Below the pieces are notes generated by a model that saw nothing but the letters and a program-made list of their open reading frames with translations, was not told the origin of the DNA and did not search any database. The position numbers and the translations under genes were made by a program. DNA of 64,000 nucleotides from NCBI RefSeq assembly GCF_001458595.1, contig NZ_LN890328.1:3039288-3103287 (forward strand). Direction: 5' to 3'. This DNA is from Clostridium neonatale. Lineage in GTDB: Bacteria; Bacillota; Clostridia; Clostridiales; Clostridiaceae. Position 1 is the first letter of the stretch. The number at the start of each line of letters is the position of its first letter. Shown one piece after another: positions 8,718 through 17,164 of this stretch.

Positions 8718-9620
8718 TTGAAAAAGAAATTTATGTCTACTAGTATAAAAATATTTCTATTAATTTTAATTTTGTTAACAATAGTCTTTTATTCTTCTGG
8801 ATGCATTATTTTAGTTAATAGCGGTTATAAACTTTCTGATTATGCAGATGAAATAAATTTAAATGATTTTAATTTTTATTATAGTGACGAATTAGGATTC
8901 AACTATAAAACTTCAGAAAAAAGTTATCCTATTAATAATAATATAAAAAACTTTGAAATATCTTTAGAATCACAAAATATAAATGTCAATGAATATGATG
9001 GTGATAATATATTAGTTGAAATAAAAAATAATAGAAATTCTAATGCCGAACTTTCTAAAACTGAAAATGGAGATAAAATGATTTTTAATTCAAATCATTC
9101 CATTCCTTCACACTCAACTGTAAATATTAGTATCCCTCAAAAAATAATTAAAGATCTTTCCTTGAAATTAACAACTAGCAGTGGGGATGTGAATTTATCA
9201 AATTTAAATATAAATTCAATATCTACATTCACATCAAGTGGGGAAATCTATATGTCAAATGTAAATCTAGATTATATCTCATTGAATAGTTCAAGTGGTG
9301 ATATAAGCCTTAACAACTTATTTGCATCTGATACTAAAATAAATTCTACATCCGGTGAGATAGATTGTATTGGTAATTTTGGTACCCTATATTCAAGCTC
9401 TACTTCTGGCGATATGAATTTTTCATTTACTGACTCCTTAAAAAAATCATCTTTTGGAAGTGTGTCTGGAGACATTTCTCTAAATATCCCAACACAATGT
9501 GGATATAAGATTAATTATTATACAGTTTCTGGCGATACAAGTTTTTCTACATTATCAAATGGTAATGAAGAAGCACTAATAGACATAAAAACTACAAGTG
9601 GAGACATATCTGTAAATTAA
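8718..9620 (+). CDS. DUF4097 beta-helix repeat protein, membrane-anchored
   Basis: A 300-residue protein, TTG start, with a TAAGGAGG site overlapping the stop of the upstream gene, so the two are translated together. One N-terminal hydrophobic segment (about 10-30) ends SSGCIIL. It could be a membrane anchor or a lipobox-like signal. From about 150 to the end, short repeats of the TSSGDI(S/N)L type recur roughly every 18-20 residues, as expected for the DUF4097 right-handed beta helix, exposed outside the membrane. Called putative adhesin in databases, but the function is unproven. Confidence 0.82.
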   Translation: MKKKFMSTSIKIFLLILILLTIVFYSSGCIILVNSGYKLSDYADEINLNDFNFYYSDELGFNYKTSEKSYPINNNIKNFEISLESQNINVNEYDGDNILVEIKNNRNSNAELSKTENGDKMIFNSNHSIPSHSTVNISIPQKIIKDLSLKLTTSSGDVNLSNLNINSISTFTSSGEIYMSNVNLDYISLNSSSGDISLNNLFASDTKINSTSGEIDCIGNFGTLYSSSTSGDMNFSFTDSLKKSSFGSVSGDISLNIPTQCGYKINYYTVSGDTSFSTLSNGNEEALIDIKTTSGDISVN

Positions 9621-9741
9621 TTTTTATTTCTTAATAACAGAGAGTATCTCACAACCAAATAATGAATGTAGAATCGAAGTTTAGTGGATAACAACCGAAA
9701 TTCAATATATGATAGGCTCGATTGTAGGGAAATTTCAGCTA

Positions 9742-9783
9742 AAACCTGCTAAGAAAAATCAAGTTTTTTTTAGCAGGTTTTTT
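9742..9783 (+). terminator. Bidirectional terminator-like hairpin at the IS110 left boundary
   Basis: An 11-bp stem (9742-9752 with 9770-9780) is followed by a T-run on the plus strand. The arm begins in the conserved AAAAC of the repeat element and continues into inserted DNA. It could end DUF4097 transcription on the plus strand or transposase transcription on the minus strand. Confidence 0.6.
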
Positions 9784-9805
9784 ATATATTTTTTGCATGA
9801 CAAAT

Positions 9806-9832
9806 AAATTAAACAGAAATTCTGTTTAATTT
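9806..9832 (-). terminator. Hairpin after the IS110 transposase gene
   Basis: A perfect 12-bp stem (9806-9817 with 9821-9832) and a 3-nt loop lie 22 bp past the transposase stop, with a weak U-rich tail. It is a likely transposase terminator or an IS right-end structure. Confidence 0.5.
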
Positions 9833-9853
9833 AGATATAGATACTATCTAAAT

Positions 9854-11053
9854 TTAAGTATTATAGACTTCTTTTACTCTAGCGTAGTATATTCTTAGAA
9901 ACTTATTTAATGCAGCAATTTTAGCAACTTTTTTAGGTTTTCCTTCTGCTTCTTTTTTTAACATATATAAAAATATAGGATCATCCTTTGGTTTGGCACT
10001 TTTGATACATTTCATAATTTCATATCCAGTTTTTCGTAATAATGCAGAACCTCTTTTAGAAATACGACGTTTGTTTGCAACAAACTGTCCCGACTCAAAA
10101 GGAGGTGAATCAATACCCGTATAAGCTATCAAAGCCTTTTTATTATAAAAGCGTTTTAAATCACCGATTTCAGCAATTAAGCGTGGAGCCAATGTATCTC
10201 CAACTCCAGGCATATTTCTAACAACATTGTATTCCTTTAAACTACTTGCTAATTCTTGCATTTGTGATAATATCATAGATAGAGTTCTATCTATTTCGCT
10301 AAGAACTCGAACAGCTTCTAATACTAACATTTTGGTTGATGGGGTACTAGAAGATAGTGTAGGGATGCCTTCTTGTGCTAAAGCATATATCTGTTTTGCT
10401 TTTGTTTCACTTTGATGGTATCCTTTATTTTTTGCCCATTTAAAATAACTATTTATAAATTGCTTTTCATTTTTCTTGGTAATATTATCGTAATGCCAGT
10501 ATTCTTTAACAAAATCATTTAATTTATCTTTCTCTGGCTTATCGGATCTATTTTTTAATAGATTTTTAATTCCTGGCATTGTTCTATCTAATAGATTACT
10601 TAGTACAAGTTTGCTCTCTATTCTCATAGCTATATAATGAGAATATTGCCTACCTAATAATTTTAATTCAGAATACACCTCATCTGTTGCTTCATAGTCA
10701 GTTAATTTAAACCAATTATCAATTCCATAATTAGCTATTTTGATAGAATCTAATTTATCAGTTTTACCTTTCCTTAATCCTATAGCAGAATATTTTTTCA
10801 TAATTAATGGATTTATTACGGCTACAAATATACCATGATTTTTAAGATAAGTAAGTAGTGGCAAATGGTATGCACCGGTCGCTTCCATAACAACTCTAGT
10901 TTCTTCATTTAATTCAGAAATAGATTCAACTAATGCTTTTAAATCAGCTTCAGTATGATTTATTTCATGTGGTTCACTAATAACCTCACCATATTCTTTC
11001 AATATACATACTGTACTTTTTCCTTTTGAAACATCAATTCCAACACTAATCAT
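9854..11053 (-). CDS. IS110-family DEDD transposase
   Basis: A 399-residue recombinase. The N-terminal RuvC-like DEDD domain shows Asp7 (VGIDVSKGK), Glu57 (VVMEATGAYHLP), Asp99 and Asp102 (KTDKLDS). A helical middle follows, then the Transposase_20 domain with MPGVGDTLAPRLIAEIGD (281-298) and the conserved serine Ser321 in PPFESGQ. All catalytic residues and a clean TAGGAGG ribosome binding site are present, so it may be active. Family knowledge: these enzymes work with an IS-encoded bridge RNA that pairs with donor and target DNA. For this IS110-type layout the RNA should come from the region just upstream. Confidence 0.95.
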   Translation of the reverse strand: MISVGIDVSKGKSTVCILKEYGEVISEPHEINHTEADLKALVESISELNEETRVVMEATGAYHLPLLTYLKNHGIFVAVINPLIMKKYSAIGLRKGKTDKLDSIKIANYGIDNWFKLTDYEATDEVYSELKLLGRQYSHYIAMRIESKLVLSNLLDRTMPGIKNLLKNRSDKPEKDKLNDFVKEYWHYDNITKKNEKQFINSYFKWAKNKGYHQSETKAKQIYALAQEGIPTLSSSTPSTKMLVLEAVRVLSEIDRTLSMILSQMQELASSLKEYNVVRNMPGVGDTLAPRLIAEIGDLKRFYNKKALIAYTGIDSPPFESGQFVANKRRISKRGSALLRKTGYEIMKCIKSAKPKDDPIFLYMLKKEAEGKPKKVAKIAALNKFLRIYYARVKEVYNT

Positions 11054-11059
11054 GTTAAT

Positions 11060-11243
11060 CCTCCTAAAAAATTATTGTAATTTTAATCCACCCACACTTA
11101 TTACAATTCATTTTGGTTAGTTACACGAAAGCCGTACGGTTTCAACCTGCTTAATCGAATCTTTATAATAAGGGATGGCTGACAGTTTTAGCTACGGATG
11201 TTAAAACCCAATTCTAAAGTCGTCATACCAAATTACTCCCTTT
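11060..11243 (-). ncRNA. Candidate IS110 bridge RNA (upstream non-coding end)
   Basis: The ~185 nt between the transposase start and a TATAAT at 11244-11249 have no ORF but several possible hairpins on the minus strand. One is a GTTGAAACCGTACGG segment flanked by GGTT/AACC, and another is a 7-8 bp ATTGTAAT/ATTACAAT hairpin just before the ribosome binding site. Position, size and the absence of coding match IS110-group bridge RNAs. The donor- and target-binding loops were not resolved. Because transcription often starts at the joined ends of the excised circle, expression from this linear copy may be weak. Confidence 0.55.
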
Positions 11244-11249
11244 ATTATA
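11244..11249 (-). promoter_or_regulatory. -10 element for the IS110 non-coding RNA/transposase
   Basis: TATAAT on the minus strand about 190 bp before the transposase start. No clear -35 is present within the linear insertion; in IS110 elements it can be supplied by end-joining. Confidence 0.4.
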
Positions 11250-11821
11250 AATTAAAATAAGTGCAGATGTTAAATCATATATTTATGATTTGTATCTACA
11301 CTTATAGAGTACCAAATTCTAAGGCAGAGGCTGCACCCAAAAATGTTTGCTCCAAAAAGCAAGTTTTTAGACAAACAATTTTGGAACATCCTCTGCCAAA
11401 GAATTTTAAAGCTGAAATTTCCAATACAATACTACGCCTATTCATATATTGAATTTCTTTGTTTTCTCTAAAATCATAGACATCTAATTTATTTTAGTTA
11501 TAATTTATGCGGCTACTTAGAAAAGCCATGTATTCCTAAATATATAAGAAAAATTCTGAATTGTAGCATAGCTGCTCTTTGGCATATAATGCTTGGTGAG
11601 GTACGAACTTAGCAGTATAGCCCTATTCATCTAATGATGAATAGTTTTCCTTATAAGTGAACATTCGTAAGAATTTATATTCTGATATTTATAAATTTAT
11701 ATCTTTTAAAAAATGGTAAAATATTAACTTTTTGAACCTTTAACATCTATAAATAACTATTCCTTAATTTAAAAATGTATTTATCTATAGCAACAATAAT
11801 ACCACTACTCTGAATTTAGAT

Positions 11822-12042
11822 GAAACAAAGAAATAAAGCTCTTATGTTGGCGGTGTCTTGCATTAAAAAATGAAGCTTTAGAATTCTTCATGGAAACTTG
11901 TTCCACAATTGTTTGTCCAATTTTACATTGGAGCAAACATTTGTGGATGCAAGTTTCCATGTTTGAATTCTTAGCTTCATTTTTGTAGCAAGCGAGCCAC
12001 ACATAAGAGCTTTATTTCGGTTATTCGCACTAAACTCAGTAC
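11822..12042 (-). repeat. Structured unit A2 (right, inward-facing)
   Basis: Minus-strand unit. The outer stem pairs about 11830-11851 with 11996-12018. The inner variable stem is a perfect 12-bp helix (11889-11900 with 11950-11961). The terminal hairpin CCAAT/ATTGG closes on GTAAA. The conserved loop words ATGCAAGACACCG and CTCGCTTGCTAC flank the second stem. The 5' tail is more diverged than in the other units (GTGCGAATAAC instead of GTGGATAAC). Possible tiny ORFs here are unsupported. Confidence 0.7.
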
Positions 12043-12098
12043 GTCCCTTATTTATTTTATATACAATAACCACTTTTATATTAAAATTCACTATAAAA

Positions 12099-13361
12099 TT
12101 ATACTTTAAACTTAGAGATTGCTGTTGTTAAATCTTTTGCACTTTTCGCTTCACCTGCTATTGTTCCTGATAATTGATTCATTGCATCTGAGACGTTATC
12201 TATTGATTCCCTAATACTATGTGTACTTTCTGCAATCTCTTCTGAATTTTTGGCAGTTAAAGAAATAGATGCACTCACTTCTTGAATTGATGCACTTACT
12301 GAATCTGACATAACTGATATTTGCTCAGACATTTCAGAAATAAAATCACCATCTTCACTATATCTATCTCCCACTTCTCCATAACTGACTAAATCTTGCT
12401 TTACATCAGTTTTTATAAAGTTAAGAATTTCTTCACTATTATTAGATAAATTTTTAAATGCTTTTTCTACTTTATCAACAGTATTTTGAATTGTAACTAC
12501 TGATGCTGATGATTCTTCTGCAAGTTTTCCAACTTCCTCTGCAACAACAGCAAACCCCTTACCTGCTTCACCAGCTCTAGCCGCTTCAATTGCTGCATTC
12601 AAAGCAAGAAGATTTGTTTGTTCTGATATACTTGCTATTGATTCAGCCATTATCTTTATCTCTTCAACAACTTTAGATTCTTCTATAGCTTGTCTTATAA
12701 CATCTTCTTTGTCATGATATATTCTAGTTGTATTTTCAATTGCTCTTTTACTATTAAGTGCAGCATTACTTGCTCGCTCTTGTATTTCTTTTGAGTTAGC
12801 GCTTCCAGTTTCCGCTCTTGCTGAAAGCTCTTCAACATTTGCAGTTACTTGTTGAATTGATGCATAAATTTCTTCTACTGTTCCACTATTATTTTGTCCA
12901 CCTTCATCAATCTTTTCAATTTCTTTATTAATGAACCCTAATGTATTTGCTAATTCTTGAATTGTAGCCAAAATTTCTTCACTTAGTTTATTTACATTGT
13001 TTGAATTTTTTTCACATCCAGTTAATAGCTCCTTCATATTATTTTGAGCGCTATTAAGAGAATCTGCTATAACTCCAAACTCATCATCTCTATCTAATAT
13101 TATTTCTGTAGACAGATCGTAATTACTTAATCTATTTGCTAATTCTTGTATTTGTTTTAATGGCTTTAATATCTTTAAAGTATTTATAAATCCCACAGCA
13201 ATACATAATGGAATAGCTATCACTAGCCAAATAATAGAATCTTCTATTCCTTTTGTAAAGCTAAATCCGACTATAATTCCTACTAAAAGCATAAGAAAAA
13301 ATGATATTCTATTGGTTGTTGTAATAGACTTAAATACACTTACTTTTCTTTCTGTCTTCAT
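12099..13361 (-). CDS. Methyl-accepting chemotaxis protein without a large sensor domain
   Basis: A 420-residue receptor. Two closely spaced membrane helices near the N-terminus are joined by only a few residues, followed by a HAMP segment (LKPLKQIQELANRLSNYDL) and a long coiled-coil signalling domain. The hairpin tip carries the canonical EQTNLLALNAAIEAARAGE. There is almost no extracellular domain, so it probably senses through the membrane, through HAMP, or through another receptor. The start at 13361 was chosen because GGAG lies 9 bp upstream; in-frame ATGs at 13376 and 13409 are possible. It is a single leftward gene next to the repeat element. Confidence 0.93.
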   Translation of the reverse strand: MKTERKVSVFKSITTTNRISFFLMLLVGIIVGFSFTKGIEDSIIWLVIAIPLCIAVGFINTLKILKPLKQIQELANRLSNYDLSTEIILDRDDEFGVIADSLNSAQNNMKELLTGCEKNSNNVNKLSEEILATIQELANTLGFINKEIEKIDEGGQNNSGTVEEIYASIQQVTANVEELSARAETGSANSKEIQERASNAALNSKRAIENTTRIYHDKEDVIRQAIEESKVVEEIKIMAESIASISEQTNLLALNAAIEAARAGEAGKGFAVVAEEVGKLAEESSASVVTIQNTVDKVEKAFKNLSNNSEEILNFIKTDVKQDLVSYGEVGDRYSEDGDFISEMSEQISVMSDSVSASIQEVSASISLTAKNSEEIAESTHSIRESIDNVSDAMNQLSGTIAGEAKSAKDLTTAISKFKV

Positions 13362-13632
13362 ATGACTTTTCTCCATTTCTATGTATAAAATAAATATATT
13401 AAATATCAAATTAAAAATTAGTATAATATAGGATAATATATACTTTTTACCTTTTTAGAATATCATTCTTTTCTAATTTATTCAATGGATATTTTCTTTA
13501 TAATTACGTGTATAATTTAATGTAAATATTAATTAAATTATTTAAATGTGATAAGATTATAATTAGATATTTAATTCAATATTAATTTATTATTAATTTT
13601 AAATAAAATTTATTATTTAAGGGGGCTTATAA

Positions 13633-14823
13633 ATGATTTCAAATAAAATGAAATCTCTAGTTAACAATAGCTCAACAATACGAGCAATGTTTGAAGAAGG
13701 AAAAAAATTATCTGATATTTATGGCGAAGAAAATGTTTTTGATTACAGCATAGGTAATCCAAACGTTGAACCTCCAGAAAATATTAAAACTATTATTTCT
13801 GATATCTTAAACAAAGAAAAACCAAACCTTGTTCATGGATATATGAATAATTCTGGATATGAAGATGTAAGAGATGATATTAGTTCTTTTCTTAATAAGA
13901 AAAATGACTTAAATCTTACCAGAAATAATATTGTTATGACTTGTGGCGCTGCTGGAGGATTAAATATAATATTAAAATCTATATTAAATCCTGGTGAAGA
14001 GGTAATCACATTTGCACCATTCTTTGGTGAATATAAAAACTATACTGAAAACTTTAATGGTAAGCTAGTTATTGTACCTACAAATATAGATACATTCGAA
14101 CCTGATCTAGACGAGCTTAGTAAAGTAATAAATTCAAAAACCAAAGCAATTATAATTAATAATCCAAATAATCCAACAGGCGTTATTTATTCAAAAGAGG
14201 CAATTCAAAAGTTAGCAGATCTTTTAAAAGAAAAGCAAAGAGAACTAAATAGCTCTATCTACTTAATTTCTGATGAACCATATAGAGAAATTGTTTATGA
14301 TGATGCGGAAGTTCCTTGTCTTTTAAAATATTATGATAATACTTTCATAGGATATTCTTATAGCAAATCATTATCGCTTCCTGGCGAACGTATTGGATAT
14401 GTTGTCGTAAACCCATCCATGACAGATTGTGATGAAATGATGGCTGCATTAAATATTGCAAATAGAATATTGGGATTTGTAAATGCTCCATCATTATTCC
14501 AAAGAGTAATTGCAAGGTCTTTAGGAAGTGAAGTTGATGTGAATATATATAAACGAAATAGAGATCTTTTATATAATCATCTAATAAAACTAGGATTCAC
14601 TTGCATTAAGCCTGAAGGTGCTTTTTACTTATTCCCAAGAACACCTATTGAAGATGATAAAAAATTCTGCCAAGATGCAAAACAATTTAATCTTTTATTA
14701 GTTCCTGGTTCTACATTTGGATGTCCAGGTCATGTTAGATTATCTTACTGCATATCTTATGAAAAAATCGAAAAATCTCTTGAAGCTTTTGATAAACTAG
14801 CAAAATTATATTCAATGATCTAA
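13633..14823 (+). CDS. PLP-dependent class I/II aminotransferase
   Basis: A 396-residue fold-type I enzyme with an AAGGGGG ribosome binding site. The N-terminal NVFDYSIGNPNVEPP, cofactor-site TCGAAGGLN, NNPNNPTGV, SDEPYREI and the PLP-lysine segment YSYSKSLSLPGERIGYV are all present. The C-terminus has GAFYLFPR and HVRLSYCIS, where the Arg binds the substrate carboxylate. It resembles aspartate/tyrosine/aromatic aminotransferases of Clostridium, annotated only as pyridoxal phosphate-dependent aminotransferase; the exact substrate cannot be read. It stands alone between divergent and convergent neighbours. Confidence 0.92.
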   Translation: MISNKMKSLVNNSSTIRAMFEEGKKLSDIYGEENVFDYSIGNPNVEPPENIKTIISDILNKEKPNLVHGYMNNSGYEDVRDDISSFLNKKNDLNLTRNNIVMTCGAAGGLNIILKSILNPGEEVITFAPFFGEYKNYTENFNGKLVIVPTNIDTFEPDLDELSKVINSKTKAIIINNPNNPTGVIYSKEAIQKLADLLKEKQRELNSSIYLISDEPYREIVYDDAEVPCLLKYYDNTFIGYSYSKSLSLPGERIGYVVVNPSMTDCDEMMAALNIANRILGFVNAPSLFQRVIARSLGSEVDVNIYKRNRDLLYNHLIKLGFTCIKPEGAFYLFPRTPIEDDKKFCQDAKQFNLLLVPGSTFGCPGHVRLSYCISYEKIEKSLEAFDKLAKLYSMI

Positions 14824-14834
14824 ATTCAACTAAT

Positions 14835-14875
14835 AAAAAGCAACGTTAAGTTATTGCAGCTTAACGTTGCTTTTT
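14835..14875. terminator. Bidirectional terminator shared by two convergent genes
   Basis: A perfect 16-bp stem (14835-14850 with 14860-14875) has A- and T-runs at its outer ends. It ends the aminotransferase gene on the plus strand. The stop codon of the minus-strand permease lies in the loop, so one arm also codes for that protein's last residues. Confidence 0.88.
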
Positions 14876-15372
14876 GAATAAGTTCTCAATGTTATGTATG
14901 CATCCCATAAAAAAATTATTAAAAATAGTAAAGTTATTTTTGATAATATAGATTCTGAACTTATATAAATCATTCTTATTATTGGCTGAAATAAATATAT
15001 TCCTATGTATGTTAAAGCAGTCCAATATATAGAAAATTTCAAACATATATAGCTATTGAGATTATATTTTTTTTTAGAATAATCCCAATACTTCTTATTA
15101 AATTTATGATCTAGTATATAGCCACTTATATATTCTACTGTTGTTGGTATTAATATTAGAAGAAGCAGCATAGGAAATCCATATATATCAAACACTTCAT
15201 GAAATATTATTAATAACGTCATTGCTATACCATACATAGGCTTAAACGGAGTCTTTAAAAATCCCTCTTTCTTAAACCTTTTTGTTGTTGCTAATGAATA
15301 TAAACCTTCTATTATCCAACCTATAAAGCAGTATAATATAAAATTAAAACAAATATATAAACCTAAATTCAT
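14851..15372 (-). CDS. Putative ABC-transporter permease-like membrane protein (PF06541 type)
   Basis: A 173-residue integral membrane protein with about four or five hydrophobic helices. The N-terminal CFIGWIIEGLYSLATTKRF, then EGFLKTPFKPMYGI and the later TTVEYISGYILDHKF match the small family labelled putative ABC transporter permease. No ATPase or binding protein is nearby, so that label may mislead. The start at 15372 has GAGGTG seven bases upstream; the ATG 15 bases earlier is less likely. The last residues are encoded in one arm of the shared terminator. Confidence 0.8.
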   Translation of the reverse strand: MNLGLYICFNFILYCFIGWIIEGLYSLATTKRFKKEGFLKTPFKPMYGIAMTLLIIFHEVFDIYGFPMLLLLILIPTTVEYISGYILDHKFNKKYWDYSKKKYNLNSYICLKFSIYWTALTYIGIYLFQPIIRMIYISSESILSKITLLFLIIFLWDAYITLRTYSKSNVKLQ

Positions 15373-15502
15373 AAAATAGCACCTCATTTTTTTAATGCTA
15401 TTAGTATTTGTAGGACTTATAGTAAATATTCTTTATACTATTAATAATATTTTCTGTTATAATAAATAATTAACAAAATTATAACTAATTGGAGGAAAAA
15501 TC

Positions 15503-16699
15503 ATGGAACAATTATATTATGAAAATCCATATCTTAAAGAATTCACTGCCAATATTATTGACGCAAAAGAAATTGATGGAAAATTCCATCTTATTTTAGA
15601 TAATACTGCATTCTTCCCAGGAGGTGGTGGCCAATGGTGCGATACTGGGAAAATTGGAAATCTAGATGTATTAGAAGTTTATGAAAAAGAAAATACAATT
15701 TATCATGTAGTCAGCACAGCCCCTTCCCAAATGACAGATTTAAAATGTGTTATTGATTGGAATACAAGAATTGATGGTATGCAGCAGCATTTAGGCCAAC
15801 ACGTCCTTTCAGGCTCTTTCTTTAATCTCTTTAATGCCAATACGTTTGCAATTCATTTAGGTGCTGATATAAGTACAGTTGATATTTTAGGAAACCTTAC
15901 AGAAGAGCAGGTTAGAGAAGCAGAAAGACTTGCAAACAAAATTATAGGTGATAACGTTCCAGTCTTATCTTTTATTCCTTCTGAAGAAGAACTCAAAAAT
16001 ATAAAACTTAGAAGAGCCCTTCCAAACACTGAAGAAGATATTAGAGTTGTACATATTAAAGGCTTTGATATAAATGCATGTTGCGGATTACATCCTACTT
16101 CAACTAAAGATCTAAGATTAATAAAAATAAAAAGATTTACCAAACATAAGGAAGGAACAAGGATAGAATTCTTAGCAGGAAATAGAGCTGTAGAAGATAC
16201 TCTAAAAAAAGATGAATTATTTAGTTCAATATGTTCATATTTAAGTTGTAATGAAAATGAAGCGTTAAACGGTATTAAAAATTTAAATGCAAGTTTAAAA
16301 TATGCTAATGATACTAATAAAAGTCTAAATACTCTTCTTGCTAACTATCAAGTTAAAGACCTAATTGATAATGCTGAAAATATAAGTAACTATAAAGTTA
16401 TAAAACAAATATTTGATGGAGATATGAAATATGTAAATACTCTTACTTCAAAGTTGGTTGAAAATGATAATATTATAGCTTTAATGGCTGTAAAAAATGG
16501 TGAAAAAGCTAATTTAATTTTCTGCTGCTCTAAAAATATAAAAGATATCAAAATGAATGAGCTTTTTAAAGATGCAATTGCTGCTATTGATGGTCGTGGT
16601 GGCGGAAGTCCTTTTCAAGCTCAAGGAGCTGGTAAAAATAATAAAAATTTAGAAAAAGCTTTAGAAATTGCACTTACAAAAATAAAAAATTTTAATTAA
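15503..16699 (+). CDS. AlaX-type alanyl-tRNA editing protein with DHHA1 domain
   Basis: A 398-residue protein related to the editing half of alanyl-tRNA synthetase but lacking the aminoacylation domain. Zinc-binding motifs are visible: HLGQHVLSGSFF (HxxxH, about 96-100) and CCGLHP (CxxxH, about 194-198). A helical linker and a C-terminal DHHA1 domain ending GRGGGSPFQAQGAG follow. This full-length AlaX-L form hydrolyses Ser- or Gly-tRNA(Ala) mischarged by AlaRS (family knowledge). GGAGG lies before the ATG. It is monocistronic and converges on the copper operon. Confidence 0.92.
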   Translation: MEQLYYENPYLKEFTANIIDAKEIDGKFHLILDNTAFFPGGGGQWCDTGKIGNLDVLEVYEKENTIYHVVSTAPSQMTDLKCVIDWNTRIDGMQQHLGQHVLSGSFFNLFNANTFAIHLGADISTVDILGNLTEEQVREAERLANKIIGDNVPVLSFIPSEEELKNIKLRRALPNTEEDIRVVHIKGFDINACCGLHPTSTKDLRLIKIKRFTKHKEGTRIEFLAGNRAVEDTLKKDELFSSICSYLSCNENEALNGIKNLNASLKYANDTNKSLNTLLANYQVKDLIDNAENISNYKVIKQIFDGDMKYVNTLTSKLVENDNIIALMAVKNGEKANLIFCCSKNIKDIKMNELFKDAIAAIDGRGGGSPFQAQGAGKNNKNLEKALEIALTKIKNFN

Positions 16700-16733
16700 G
16701 AAACGTATTTTGTATTATTTAAATATATGTAAA

Positions 16734-16814
16734 AAGATGGGGATTTTGCACTTAATAATTCGTAATGCTTTATATTTACATTACAAATTCTAGTTTGTGC
16801 GACATCCCCATCTT
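16734..16814. terminator. Long bidirectional terminator between AlaX and copZ
   Basis: Outer 11-bp stem AAGATGGGGAT/ATCCCCATCTT (16734-16744 with 16804-16814), plus a GCAC/GTGC pairing and an inner 11-bp stem with one G-U pair around 16757-16790. A-rich and T-rich flanks lie on both sides. Confidence 0.8.
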
Positions 16815-16892
16815 CTTTCTCTTTTTAATGTATAAAAACAATATAGTGAATATTAGAATATCTAAATTAAATACTTCACTTTTATAATATAA

Positions 16893-17105
16893 CTATTCTT
16901 CTATTTTAGTAACATCATATCCTGCCTCTTCAATTACAGATTTAATTGCTTCATCTTTAACCTCTAACTTACTTTCAATTGATGCACATTTTTTATCTAA
17001 ATTAACTTTTACTGAAGTCACTCCCTCTAATCCTTCTAATGCTTCTTTTACATGAGCTACACAGTGGTTACAGCTCATTCCTTCTATTGATATTGTCTTT
17101 TTCAT
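16893..17105 (-). CDS. copZ: Copper chaperone CopZ
   Basis: A 70-residue single heavy-metal-associated domain with the metal-binding GMSCNHC motif near residue 10. It carries Cu(I) in the cytoplasm and hands it to CopA. The start at 17105 was chosen because GGAGG lies just upstream; an in-frame ATG at 17129 gives eight extra residues. It is the last gene of csoR-copA-copZ, 59 bp after copA, and should be induced by copper through CsoR. Confidence 0.94.
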   Translation of the reverse strand: MKKTISIEGMSCNHCVAHVKEALEGLEGVTSVKVNLDKKCASIESKLEVKDEAIKSVIEEAGYDVTKIEE

Positions 17106-17164
17106 TTTATTTCCTCCAAATAAACTCATTTTTATTCCTCCATTTAATTATTATAATTTTTAAT

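Larger units (their letters stand above)
9746..11316 (-). mobile_element. IS110-family insertion sequence
   Basis: The boundaries come from the empty site in copy B of the repeat. In B, AAAAC (25321-25325) runs straight into TTCTAA (25326-25331). In copy A these words are separated by 1571 bp (AAAAC ends 9745; TTCTAA starts 11317). The ends are accurate to a few bases. The insert holds one DEDD transposase, about 110 bp of downstream end and about 260 bp of upstream non-coding end. There are no obvious terminal inverted repeats and no long target duplication, as expected for IS110. The size is normal for the family, and the gene is intact. Confidence 0.85.
9668..12042. repeat. Structured repeat element, copy A (interrupted by IS110)
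   Basis: This is homologous to the element at 25248-25949. The left unit runs 9668-9745 and resumes at 11317-11460 after a 1.57-kb insertion. The right unit (minus strand) spans about 11822-12042. Without the insertion it is about 804 bp. In the left unit the outer stem (9697-9717 with 11436-11457) and the second stem (9730-9740 with 11411-11421) still pair across the insertion. The central ~350 bp contain no credible gene; about half of it aligns with copy B, including the GCAGCATAGCTGC-like palindrome. This copy is longer in the middle than copy B. Confidence 0.8.

Noticed and set aside
11261..11452. A 63-codon ORF spanning the IS110 right boundary
   Set aside because: It crosses from IS110 DNA into the repeat element and has no ribosome binding site.
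11805..12091. Small overlapping ORFs (65 and 67 codons) in unit A2
   Set aside because: Same reason: they lie in paired stems, overlap each other, and are not preserved in copy B.
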